A model generated the notes under the pieces. The model had not been told where the DNA came from. It was given only the letters and a program-made list of their open reading frames with translations, and searched no databases. A DNA stretch of 64,000 bases from NCBI GenBank assembly GCA_905250125.1, contig CAJNOL010000389.1:82527-146526 (forward strand), in the 5' to 3' direction. Made by a program: the position numbers and the translations under genes. This DNA is from Rotaria sordida. Its lineage: Eukaryota > Rotifera > Eurotatoria > Philodinida > Philodinidae. Position 1 is the stretch's first letter, and the number at the start of each line of letters is the position of its first letter. Of the stretch, positions 49,212 to 61,400 are shown one piece after another.

Positions 49212-50096
49212 TTATTTGTTTAAAAATTTTGGATCAATTACAAATGAAAAATCATCAAAGTTATATTCATTATATAAATCATCATCTGTTTTCTTAGCCA
49301 TTACTTCTCCGTTGATGATTTTTTTTATTGCTTCTAATGTCATTATTAATAAATGTGGACTAATTTTAGGAATATTGTGTGATGACACAATTAAATCGAC
49401 TTTATTATTTTTAATCAAACATACTAATTTTTCTAATGACTTTATATAATCTTCTAAATTTGTTTCCGGTCTATAAAGATAAATAGGACCTGAATAGAAT
49501 ATATCTCCAACAAATAAAAGTCGTTCTTGTATATCTAATAATGATATTGAATCAGGTGTATGACCAAGAGTAGAAATCACTTTAATTTTTCGTTCATTTC
49601 CAAGATCAATTATATTATCATCAGATATAAATTTACTTATACGATATGGTTTAATTCGATAAGATTTTTTATCAAAATCTTTTGGTAAATAATCTTCACA
49701 AATCCTATCATTTTTCATATCATTTTGTGCTTCAGTAAGAAGACTATGATCATTATTCTTAGAAAATTCACATTCAATACCAATTAAAGATTGTTCAAAA
49801 CGCCAATTATCACCAACATGATCATGATGTGTATGTGTATTAATGACTATTAATGGTACAGATGAAAGTTCATTAACAACTTTTTCAATATTTCCAATGC
49901 CCATTCCAGTATCAATAAGAAGAGATTTTTTCGGACCAACAATAAGATAAGAAATTACTTCTTGATAGTGATATGGTTCATAAATAGCAAAAACAGTTGG
50001 ATGAATAGCATATACTTGAAACCATGATTCACTAATTGAAATACGTTGAAGTGAAGAATATTGAGAACGAGGTAATTTATCAAACCACGATGACAT
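49212..50096 (-). CDS. Metallo-beta-lactamase-fold hydrolase, intronless
   Basis: A single-exon gene of 294 residues on the minus strand. The fold's zinc motif is INTHTHHDHVGDN (H88, H90, D92, H93), followed by the later His in STLGHTPDSISLLD, the bridging Asp in LLFVGDIFYSGP and a final His in IVSSHN. YLIVGPKKSLLIDTGMG is the usual first strand pair. The full zinc site suggests an active hydrolase, perhaps of thioester, lactone or phosphodiester type; substrate cannot be read from sequence. There is no signal peptide. All other long genes in the window have many introns, so the lack of introns and the bacterial-type domain make past horizontal transfer or retroposition possible. Base composition is like its neighbours, so any transfer is old. 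Confidence 0.88.
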   Translation of the reverse strand: MSSWFDKLPRSQYSSLQRISISESWFQVYAIHPTVFAIYEPYHYQEVISYLIVGPKKSLLIDTGMGIGNIEKVVNELSSVPLIVINTHTHHDHVGDNWRFEQSLIGIECEFSKNNDHSLLTEAQNDMKNDRICEDYLPKDFDKKSYRIKPYRISKFISDDNIIDLGNERKIKVISTLGHTPDSISLLDIQERLLFVGDIFYSGPIYLYRPETNLEDYIKSLEKLVCLIKNNKVDLIVSSHNIPKISPHLLIMTLEAIKKIINGEVMAKKTDDDLYNEYNFDDFSFVIDPKFLNK

Positions 50097-51584
50097 TATT
50101 GAAATGATGATTTATTTTGTTTTACTATTTTATAGACAGAAAGCAAGTAAACAACTGTGTCTAGGTTTTTTTCTTCTTTTTTTTTGTGTTTGTTGTCATT
50201 TTTCTGGGCACGTGTTATGATATGTTAAAGATTGTTTGTGTTGTAGAGAAGAAATGCATGACATACTTATTATATAAACATGGAGAAATAATATTTCAAA
50301 ACAATCGAATTCATTTAATAAGATACATTATCTCATGTAAAGATTATTTCTTTCCATTAAATTCAATAAATCTTTTCATAGTTATGAATATTGTGCAATA
50401 TTTTCTTTATTTCAAAAAGTATTATCATAAAAACAAGAAAAATGAATGAAAATTATCTAATATAAAGATTATTCGTTACAATTAAATTCAATCATATAAA
50501 TATGTATTGCTAATTATTTTTTTTATAAACATTAACTTTTCTTATATTACTATAAAGCATTTTCACAACAGTTTGCACTAAAATACATAGTCTAAATTAT
50601 AAACAACTAAACGATAAAAAATTCGAATATCTTCGTTTCGGTGTATGCAAATTAGTTGATTGTTTTGTTAGTGATATAGACTTATTCAAAGTGGTTTTTT
50701 ATATAGATAACATAAACAAACACTGCTTTGCAATTTTATTGTTGACTTCATAAAAGAAATCTAAGTTGTTATCAAATAACAAAAAAACATCCTAGATATG
50801 AAGTGATTCATATAGAATTTTCTATTCTCATCGAAGATAATAACAAGAAAAATTCGATTAATTCTAGTTAATTAAAATATACAATAAAGAATATGATAAT
50901 ATGTGATGAGCAAACTCACTATTTTTCATAAAATTTTCATTTTTTCTCTGTCAAGATCGTTTGTTTTCAGAATAAGAACGATCGTACAATGAAACAAGAC
51001 ATCCGCACACTCCTGCCTTAAAAAAAAATTGTTTATGCATCTTTCTATTTCTTGAAAATTTTTTCTGGCACATCCCTTCTATTTTTTTTTCTTCGTCACA
51101 CCTCTGCACACCATTAGATCTCTGAAACAATGATTTATCTAACTTTGCTGTAAAAATCAGTATACCATGTTTTGAAAATATGAAATAAATATAACCATTG
51201 ACTTTTAAACAACTAATATTAAAAGTTTGCTGTATGTGCCTCAATGTAATATCGTGCATAAAATTTGTTAGATTATCTTCAATGAGAACAGAAAATTATC
51301 TTATGTGATAACAACTTATATATTTCTTTAATGTACTTAATAATAATACTTTGAAAGAAAAATATCTGTTTATGTTATTCATATGAAGATCTCATTTGAT
51401 TCCACTAAAATAGAGATATTCCTTTTTTTTTTTATCGTATAGTTATTTTTGTTCGTATTATCTTGGTTATTATTCGACAAGAATTAAAAATAAATAAAAT
51501 AACCTAAATCAGAGAATATAATCACAACGGAACAAAAAGAAAATTAACTTTATGTTATATTGATAAAGTATTCAATGTAAAGAA
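50097..51584. other. Intergenic between two minus-strand genes
   Basis: AT-rich with no recognised feature. The ORF on the minus strand at 50951-51259 has no family features and is probably chance. It likely holds the PAPSS 3' UTR and the promoter of the hydrolase gene. Confidence 0.5.
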
Positions 51585-54500
51585 TTAATTTTTTGTAATA
51601 TCTCCAGATTCTTTTGATAATGATTGATAATAATTAGCTAAAACTTTCCATCCTGCTGGTACCATAAATCCATCGGGAGGTTGTTCACCATTTCGAGCAA
51701 TCTTTCTCATTCGTGTACCAGATATAAAATCAAATTCATCATGTTTATTTGGATCATAAAAAGCCATAGTTTTCAAAGTACGATGATAAGCAGCTACTTT
51801 AAATGGTAATATATGTAATTGATTAAGACCAGGTGCCATTGTCAGAACTTTTGAACCATGTGTTGGATCATAAAGATCTTTGGATTTATCGGATGGATGA
51901 GGTAAACCAGCTGGATCACGACCAACAATATAAAAATTCGCTCCAGTACACATACGAGCTTTAGCATGCCATTGTACTTCAGTTGGACCTGCATAACTCA
52001 TTGGTGATGGAAATATAGCAAGAACAGTTCGAGAACGATCAAGTCTATCGTCTGTATCTTCATTTAAAAAAGCTTGATGTTGAGCCATACGTACAGCTAA
52101 TGGAACATCATCTTCTTTCGTCCAACCACCTTTAAGAAAAAAAAAAAAGAATCAAGAATATTAAATATATGTTAAAAACAAAAAAGAAAAGATGAATATC
52201 GACCTAAAGGATGAAGAAGAAGAACAGGATTATGAAATCCATGATCTTTTAACCATTGACGGGTTGTTTCCATAAGAAGGGAATGTCCATTATGAATTGG
52301 ATTTCGAAGTTGAAAAGCAAATACAGTATCAGCCTAATAAAATGAACAAAAAATATTTATATATTTAAAAATCTACTTTATTTTTGATTTTCTTTACTTT
52401 CATTTCACGAAAATGTTCTCGTAATTCATTTGGTGTTAAACGAAATTGATCAAGATCATCATTCCATCGAATTCTTTCAAGTACTTCAAGATCACCACCA
52501 ATTAACCAATCACCACTTTCAAGAATCATCTATATATAATATAAAAATAATATTTAAAAAACTTAATTAAAATATTTCTTTTTAATTACTTTAATATGAG
52601 GATGTTCAGAATTTATTGTACCGAAAATTCTTGCACAACGTTCTTCTTTTCTATGTTCATAAAATTCAGATTTTTTTAAAACAGCAACAAATTTTCCATT
52701 ATAACATAGAGCAATTGTTGAAGATGATTTTAAACGTTCTTTATCTTCAGTTGTACATGGTAAAACAATTGGAATTGTTTGATTTGCAATATGACCTTTT
52801 GTTTTTTTTTGAATTCTTAAAAATAAGAAAAAAAACAAACTAAATTTTTTAATAGGGATATTCACCTTTCATTAAACAACCAAAATGTAAACATTGTAAA
52901 TATTCTACTTCACGCATAAAACCAGCAAGTGGCGTTGCCCAGCCTTCACTTAATACTTGAATCCATTGTAAATCTAACTAGAAAAGACATAAAGTATCAA
53001 TATTTTTACTAATAATTATATTTTCTTTTTTTTTTTTATAATTTACTTCAGTAATATCAAGTTTATTTAAATTTGGAAATTCTATCAATGCTTTTTCACG
53101 CATATCTTCATCCATGAAAAGTTCATGTACAGCAAGAATTAATGTTGGTGATAAAACATTCTAAATAGATTAAAATAATTTTTCTTATAGTTTTAAAAAA
53201 TATAAAACATAATAGAATTGCTTTCATTATGAGTATAAATTGTTAATACATATCCCTGTTATATTACAAAACTAGAATATTGATAATGCATCTTTTATAT
53301 TCTATGTATAAAGTGGACTGTAAAAATTTAAGATACTTTTATTTTTGAAGTTTTTCATCGAAGATGAATAGCTAGGTCAAATCCGAATAGTGATTTGAAT
53401 AGCTCTTGAAGTTTTCTATCGAATACAATATGTGTCAAATTTTCAAAAATCTATCTGTCAAAATTCTTTAGGACTTAAAATCTTCCCGGCATGGCTTTCT
53501 GGAAAACTCTCTTCATAAAGTTTCTTTTGAAAATTTGACATATATTGTATTCGATAGGAAATTTCAAAAGCTATTCAAATCATTATTTGGATTTGACCTA
53601 GCTACTCATCTTCGATGAAAAACTTCAAAAATAAAAGTGTCTTAAACTTTTGCGATCCACTTTATGTCATAGAATGAAAATGCTGGAATAAAACACTTTT
53701 TTTATGTTTAATAATATCGATTCAAAATGAAAAGAGATTTTAATATACTTTCATTTAAAAATAAATAAACTTACACGTTCAGCTAATTTTCCTATGATCA
53801 TTTCAATAGAACGATCAATGGATATTATACTTGTATCAATTATTACTTCAGGATGTGCTGGTGCTTGATATGGTGCATCAATACCTGTAAAATCTAAATA
53901 AATATTTTTATATTAATAAAACAAAATAACAATATTAAATAAACTATTCAAACTTTTAAGTAATCCTTGTCGTGCTTTATGATATAAACCCTTTGTATCT
54001 CGTTCTTCACATATAGATAATGGTGTATTAACAAAAACTTCAATAAATGGAATTTGTGAATCTTCATGCAATTTTCTAGCACATTCTCGATCCTATTGAT
54101 TGTTTTTTAAATAACATATGATTTTTTTTTTTTTGATTAAAAATATTACTTCTACAAATGGACTAATGAAAGCAACAATACACATGAGACCAGCATCGGC
54201 AAATAATTTTGCAACTTCAGCAATACGTCGAATATTTTCAACACGATCAGTATCAGAAAATCCAAGATTTTTATTAAGACCACATCGAATATTATCACCA
54301 TCAAGACAATAAGCTGGTAAACCTTTGCTTACTATATATTCTTCTAATGCAAAGCTTGAAAATAGAAAAAAAACAAACAGAATATTAGTCAATAGAAAAC
54401 AAAAATTTTCTCTTACGCTACAGTTGATTTTCCAGCTCCTGAAAGTCCTAGATAAGAAGAAAAAAATATCTCAATAGACAAAAAAACAAATACGTTCCAG

Positions 54501-55340
54501 TCAAATAAAAATATTTACCAGTTAACCAAACAGTTGAACCTCGAAATGCTCCACGTTGTCCCAATGCTGCTGCACGTTTTTCACGCGTAAGTTTTGATAC
54601 ATGATAAAAAATGTTTTCTTGACCCTAATAAATAAAGATATTTGAAAAAAAAACAAACAAACATATATCCTTCACTAAGACAATAGGAAAAATTCAAGTG
54701 CACTAGTCGTACTTTATCGGACATAATTGACTGTATCGATGAAGGCTATATATAGAAAACTAACGCAATATATTTTATTTAAAATGTAATTTTTGTCTTT
54801 TTCTGCATGAGTGATTTCTAATATCTAATATATGATTGTATATAAAAAGAAAGAAAAATATTATTTTACCTGAACGTTTACATATGAATTATGATTCTTC
54901 TGTTTTATCGAAATAGATTTTTTTTCAATTTTTGGTTTAACTAAATTATTTATTATTTCATAAAGTTTTTTAAGTAAATTATTTTCATCATTAACAATAT
55001 TTAATGATAAATTATATGTTGATATAAGATTAATTAAAGAATTCCAATCAATAAGATCAGATGATTGTTTTAAAATAATAAGATTAATTGTAGAAGAAGA
55101 ATTTGGTTTTAATAATGATAATAAATCAGGTAATGATTTTGATACTGTGGAACAATAACAAATAATTGATGGAAATTCAAATGATTGAGATAAATCAACT
55201 TGAATATTATAATCTACATTAGATTTAATAAATGTTGACGATATACATTGTTGAATAAAATTTTGTTTTTTAAGAATATTGCCAATAAAATTCACATCAT
55301 CTGTATTTATCTGGCATTGAAATAATGGAATCGATGACAT
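51585..55340 (-). CDS. PAPSS: Bifunctional PAPS synthetase (APS kinase plus ATP sulfurylase)
   Basis: It makes the sulfate donor PAPS from sulfate and ATP in two steps. Exons, in order of transcription: 55340-54870, 54624-54519, 54447-54417, 54354-54150, 54092-53954, 53893-53775, 53160-53047, 52977-52866, 52795-52590, 52529-52398, 52333-52204 and 52129-51585. They join in phase to 769 residues (human about 624). The APS kinase has GLSGAGKS at 193-200, [15 protein letters not shown] and [17 protein letters not shown]. The sulfurylase has [40 protein letters not shown] (HNGH at 559-562), [21 protein letters not shown] and FISGTRMRK. The 157-residue first exon has no counterpart in human PAPSS1/2. 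An alternative first exon, MSDK at 54724-54713 with a GTACGA donor, would also join in phase and give a protein of usual length. The acceptor of the exon ending at 52795 is weak (AAAAG). Confidence 0.93.
53311..53663. repeat. Palindromic MITE-like repeat in PAPSS intron
   Basis: The end AAGTGGACTGTAAAAATTTA pairs with its inverse TTAAACTTTTGCGATCCACTT. Inner blocks TTTTTCATCGAAGATGAATA and GCTAGGTCAAATCC recur inverted at about 53585-53620, and TTGAATAGCTCTTGAA with TTTCAAAAGCTATTCAA. The arms run almost to the centre near 53490. It is about 350 bp with no coding capacity. Confidence 0.85.
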
Positions 55341-58300
55341 TTAATTTTTTTATATTAAAATCTATTAATGTGAAAGATAACACTAAAATAATTAATTATA
55401 AATTGTCGAAGAACTTAATCGATGCCAAAGTCGACCGAAAATTATTAATTAGTTAAAATCACCGTGAAATCAGATGAGGGTTAAACAGATTAAACAAACT
55501 AACTAAATGGCATATAGGTTAAGCTCATAGTGTGAAGTACATCTTCAAATTGGACTAATTGTTTATGAGATTATAAAACTTTCGCATATAGTCGAAATAT
55601 TAAATTTAGCGAAACAAAAAAAAAACATGTTTCTATATGATACAAAGTAGAACAATGAGTTTAATACACGCTTAATTCTCTAGACATCACAAAGCATGTT
55701 TTGTGTTGGCTGAAAATCAATCAATATCAGAGATGAGATCGGTTCGTGTCTCTTCAGAACCGAACCAATTCCATCACTGATAGATATTGTATCGAAAACC
55801 TATGGAATTTATGGTACTCTGGTGTACGAGAATTCTCATCTGATAAAAAAAACGAATAATCCTTTCTATGATTGTTTACAATATGTTTTTCTTCGAAAAA
55901 TTTTTATTTTTCATTGAAATCAGAGTTTGTTTATCTGTCTCTGTGAATTCGCAAATTTGCGTTTCGACCAATCCAATGATAGAAGTCAGAAAGAAATGTT
56001 TTTGAAGTAGCCATTATGGAATTCATTACAAAGAAAACTCTATTAAAAAATAACAGCATGCTTTTAATAAAGAAAATTGATCAATTTTTTCTCTTTCCGA
56101 TTCATTATTTATCAACAGTTGTATTCGCGTGACTGTCGTAACTATGAACAAAGAGAATGGTAACTGTTGTTTTTGTTTTAAATGCCTCAAAGGCAAAAAA
56201 GAATCAAGGCTACCGAAATTTCCTTTTTTTTATTTTGATGACTTACTGTAGGAAAATGAAACGCGCAATTGAAGATAGAAAAAAAAAACGGACAGTATTA
56301 ATTCGATCATAAAATTTCATTCTCATGTTTAGACTAGTATTTCATTACTTGTCGTTCTCAAGATCTTTGTGACATTAAATAAGAATTTTGGATGCTTACA
56401 TCGAGTAAAAAGAAAAATAACATAAAATAAGAACTTTGAATGCTTACATCGAGTAAAAAGAAAAGTAAATATATTCCCGCAGCGCTAGCCAAGTAAATAT
56501 TTTGCGTTATACTGCATTAATAATAAAAATATCTCGATGAAATCACATTATCAACACTGATAACAATAAATGCTTGACATAAAAGAAAAAAAAAAGTACG
56601 TAAAAATAAAGACCGAAAGATACCAAAAACGAAAAAAATATGTTTTTGTTTTTTGATGAAGTATACGACTAGAACGATAAATCGTTTAATAACCAACTTC
56701 GACATTGATTAAGGTATTATAGAGCTAAGAAAGCGGGGGAGGGGGGGGGGGAGAATAATCGATCTCATGAAAAGTGTCAAAATGATGTACTTGCACTACG
56801 TTTTAGTAGCAAGGTCTGCATTCTGATTGATGGATAAAAATAATAGGTAGTAACGACAAGGCAATATGATCCGGTTGATTTAACCGCGATCTTAAATCAA
56901 TAAAAAACCTTTGACAGTCCGACATTTTATGATTAATTGATTTTTTAGTTAAATTTGATTCGATAATCTTTTGAATGGTTTTAGTAAGTAATCAATGTGA
57001 ATTTTTCAAACAGATGAAAAATAAAATAAAATAAAATAATAAAATATATATTTTTTTTGTTCTGTTCTAAGCAGTGAATAGACGAGAAAAATCACTCGAA
57101 ACGATTTATTGCTTTTGAGTTCTTATTTAAAGCATATAGAAGAGATTTCTAGACTAGAATAACCTAACGATAGGGAAATCGAATAAATGATTTTCTTTTT
57201 TATCTGAAGGTGAAGCTAATCGTAAGAGTACGTCATTGAGATGGAACGAATAGTTGTTCTTACTATAGCCAGGAAAAGACTAGTATTTTCGAAATAACAT
57301 TTGTCGTTTTTTATCTCTGATTTCCGCTTTTCTATCATCTGTTATAGATTATTGTTGTCAAAATAAAAAAACAGAATTTAGCAATCATTTGAAATTTGCA
57401 ACGACTTCGTAGATCTAATCTTTCCAAGAATATCGATAATATTACTGTCAAAATGATTGCTTTCTTCTTAAGATATTCAAAAATCGATTCGATTTCACAA
57501 AACTCAGAAATTTCTAAATGTAGAATATTTCAAAAAAAGGGAAACTATCGTTTTGATTCGAATTTCTAGAATACTGTTAAAATCAAGAGATTTACTCATT
57601 GACAAAATCTACGGTGAAAAATCCATTGTTCAAGTTTCTTGTCAATATCCTATCCTATAGTTACAAAAATCCAGCCAAACTGTCATATCTCTCTGGTGAG
57701 AAGATCAATGAGTTCCAATCCTTTTGGAATTATCCTAATGTAGAGCTTTTCTCTTCACTTAAAAGTAATAAATCTACAAAATATGCTAATCTATATAAAT
57801 ACGTAAAATAATACTAACACTTATATTTTCCATCTAAATTCAAGAATATTTTAATCTATGAAAGAAATCTCGAGTAAATACTTTACTGAACATCATGCTG
57901 TAATGTATAATAATTTATTTTATCATCAGTCATATAATACAAAAAACATCTGCCTTTTCTTTTCCTCAATAAATTTCTTCGGCATGATTATTAAGACAAA
58001 AATAAAATAATAATAAAACTTCTGGTTTACCTCATGACATTTCATTTTGCATAAAGCACATGCTGTTTGATGTCATAAAATTCTTATCCAAAAAATAAAA
58101 AAAAATAAAAGACAATAAAGATTACTTTCATCAGTCAAATTGTCCTTCTTTTATATTAATAAATTCGTTCTTTATATTCTTGTGAAACAGAAAAAAAAAT
58201 GAAAAATAAAGGAACCATCATGATTTTAAGAATATCTTTCTTTTTTTTTTTTTTTTTGTAACATGCCATAGAAATAAACAATAAATGAAACGAATTAAAA

Positions 58301-58422
58301 AGAAACAAGAAAAAAAAATACATGTGTATCGAGACAAACTATTCATTTTTTTCGTTTTTATTTTCTTTATAGTATTGTCTATAATTCACTGTGTATAACC
58401 TTTATTTTTTCTTCTAATTGTT
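55341..58422. other. Intergenic, 3.1 kb between PAPSS and eIF5B
   Basis: On the minus strand an acceptor-like CATTAATAG lies 22 nt upstream of the PAPSS ATG. A duplicated block (GCTTACATCGAGTAAAAAGA twice, at about 56393 and 56444) and a run of G (56733-56750) occur. The open frame at 57599-57811 lacks recognisable features. The last 300 bp, with long T runs, are probably the eIF5B 3' UTR. No gene was found. Confidence 0.5.
56380..56465. repeat. Short tandem duplication, about 51 bp unit, two copies
   Basis: AATAAGAA followed by TTTG.ATGCTTACATCGAG and TAAAAAGAAAA occurs twice in direct orientation with few differences. It is simple local duplication. Confidence 0.7.
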
Positions 58423-61400
58423 TCAAAGAACGTTAAATATTTTTTTTAATTCAATCATTAACTGCCAATCAGATTTTTGCATATCATCACGAAAATGATC
58501 TTTAACAATATCAATTGCTTCACGCGAAATCTAAAATCAAAATATTAATATATTGATTTAGTATTTTTTGCTACATATGAAATAGTTAAGTTTTCTTTTT
58601 TTTTTGTCTTTACTTTGCTCATTAATAAATCATTTTCATCAAAATGTCGACCAAACATTTTCGGTGCTTCACCACTAACTGGATCAATTTTAATACAAAC
58701 TTCTGAACCTTTTCTTGCTACATCTAATGGTTTATGATTTAATTCAATACTAACAATTCGACCAAGTTCAATAAACTATAGAATTTATTTAATGAAATAG
58801 GTTTTTGTTTTGTTTTTTAAATTATACATACTTCTTTTGATGGAACACATATTGGTGTACCTAATTTAACAATGCCATCTTCAATAATTACACCACATAT
58901 AATTGGATCACGTGAATTAAATATATATTGTGGTAAAACTCTTAATTTGCATGGAAATACAGCAAGATGTCGAAATTTTTCTTGATTTTCTTTTTTAACA
59001 CGTTCACGATGAGCAACAAACATATCAAATAAATGATAAATTATATCATCTTGAAAGATTTTTACACCTATATTTAACAAAACAAAAAAAAACAGTTGTT
59101 AGTACAATCCTTGAGGGATTAAAATATAATCGATAGTTTTTAAAAGTACAAGGAATTAAACATTTGATATACAGTCGGAAGCAGTTTGTCTAGTACACAG
59201 TGACTGAGAAAAGTTGTCTTCTAAAACTTGACAGACAATTTATTGACGACAACTCAAAATTTTCGTAAAACACGACATAAAAACTGAAAAGGAGGGAACT
59301 GACCCACTCCGCCACTTTCATATCGAAATCTTTGACTGATAAGATAGTTTGTGAGTGTACACAAATTCTAGCCTATATACTTCAACAGTCATTTTGGATC
59401 GTGTTTTTAACGTACCAACGGTATCAGCATGGTCTTGAGCATCTTTTTCAATTCGAACATCGAATGCTAAAACCACTGCCCATCTAAATAAATAAATGTT
59501 CATATTAAAAAACGAACAACAAAGTGTAAAAGAGATAAATATAAATTGTCTTTTGTTACTTACTGTGGATCTCTTTCAAGTTGTGTTGATGCACGAATAA
59601 TATCTTTTCGATGTACAGGACCAATATTAATACCAGAATACTAAAATAGATATATTCTAGATTTAATTTCATTGTTCTTTTTTGTTTTTTAATCATTGAA
59701 ATATTTTACCGGAATATTTGATGTTTTTAAGAATTCAAGTAAAGCTTCTAATGAACCTAATGTTGATGCTTGAACATAAACACCATTTTCTTTTAATTTA
59801 ATTGAACTAAGTGCTGTTTTAAGAATATTTTGAATTTCATTTTTAAAATATTCAGTTTCATCATTTTTTCGACCAACGAATAATGGTAAACCAGCCATAG
59901 ATTTTTCTAAATCTTTAGCAGCAACTTTTATACCACGAGCAGCTTTTACTGTTTTATAATTTTGATATTGATTCTAAATTTTAAAATTATATATAGAAAA
60001 ACAAAAAACACACAAAAATTTTATTTAAAAAAACCAAACAAATAACCTACTCGAACACGTAATTCTCTATTTGGTTCTGGCATAAGAAGACCTCGAACTT
60101 GTGTTACAATTGGACCTTCTTGACCAGCAACAATAATTGTATCACCAACTCGTAAATGTCCATTAACAAGAACAACATCAATTGTTGTACCTAAACCACC
60201 AATGGCTTTTACCTAGAGTATAGAAATAAATAATAATCTTTTATTTATTCGTTTATCAAGTGTATAGATTAAAAATATGGAGCACTCTATTGATTATGAC
60301 CTACTTCAATGAACAATGTAAGTCATTCAATACAATTGGGCAATGCTACAAAATTATTTGATTGATAGAATACTTCATGCCTGAGTCATCTTTTCTTTTA
60401 TATTTTATGAATATTTTATTTTATCGTTATTTGCATAATGAACTATACCACATTCTCGGAAGAGCTTTGAGTCAGTGACGAAGAGAGTTTAATGAAGCAG
60501 TTAGTCGATAGAAACAAAGAGATAATCCAGTCGTGAAACATTTTGTCAACCAACTAATTTGCAGTATTACTCAATTGTGTTGAAAGACATATATTCTTCA
60601 TTGAGATAAACTGTCATCAATCATAAACTTCAATACAATCAAGTACTTAAGTCATCCTTGTAACCAGCATTCACTTGTCTCACTAACGGACTCTCTAATG
60701 GGCTCTTTACTCTCTATTACCTTCTAGTGAGTTTCTTTCAGCACTGCATTCTTGTATATATATATATAAGGTGGTGGAAAAAAGTTTAACAGCAATGTAT
60801 TTTTGATTTTATTTTTCTATAATGTCAAGAAATTAGCTCAAATCCAGATAATGATTTTCACAACAAATGGAGTTTTCTATCTAATGCATTTAATACTAGG
60901 TGAACGATGGTCACAAGGTTTCTAAAAAACCGGACATGATAATTATCAGGCCCGAGAAGACTTTATTGAAGCAATTTATTAACAATACCATTTTAAAGAG
61001 AACAAAATAAGGGATCGCTACATTTTGTTTTCTTTAAAATGACATTGTTAAAAAATAGCTCGAACAAAGTCTTTTGGTACCTAAAAACTACCCTATTCCA
61101 TCATAGTTCATCTAGTATACAATGCATTAGATAGAGAACACTATCGGGTATGAAAATCTTGATTTGAATTTGAACTAATTGCTTAACATTATAGAAAAAA
61201 AACCAGACATTGTTGTTAAACTTTTTTCCACCATGCTATATATGTATCTGTTGCTTAAAACAATAAAAAACATTGTACACACATAAGATAATACTTATCT
61301 CTGGCTAGCAACTAATGTCGGCGCCAAAAGTAAATGGTGAAAACTCTGAGAGGAATATCTCCCGAACGGATGCAGCTAGCGACCTGCGGTTTTCACCAAT

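Noticed and set aside
50951-51259. 102-codon minus-strand frame between the hydrolase and PAPSS genes
   Set aside because: No recognisable motifs, no supporting splice or start context; likely chance.
56731-56751. G-rich run as a G-quadruplex or telomeric sequence
   Set aside because: A simple homopolymer-like G run with one interruption; no repeat unit typical of telomeres and no context supporting a function.
57599-57811. 70-codon frame MTKSTVKNPLFKFL...
   Set aside because: Isolated, no family resemblance, no splice partners; too short to support.
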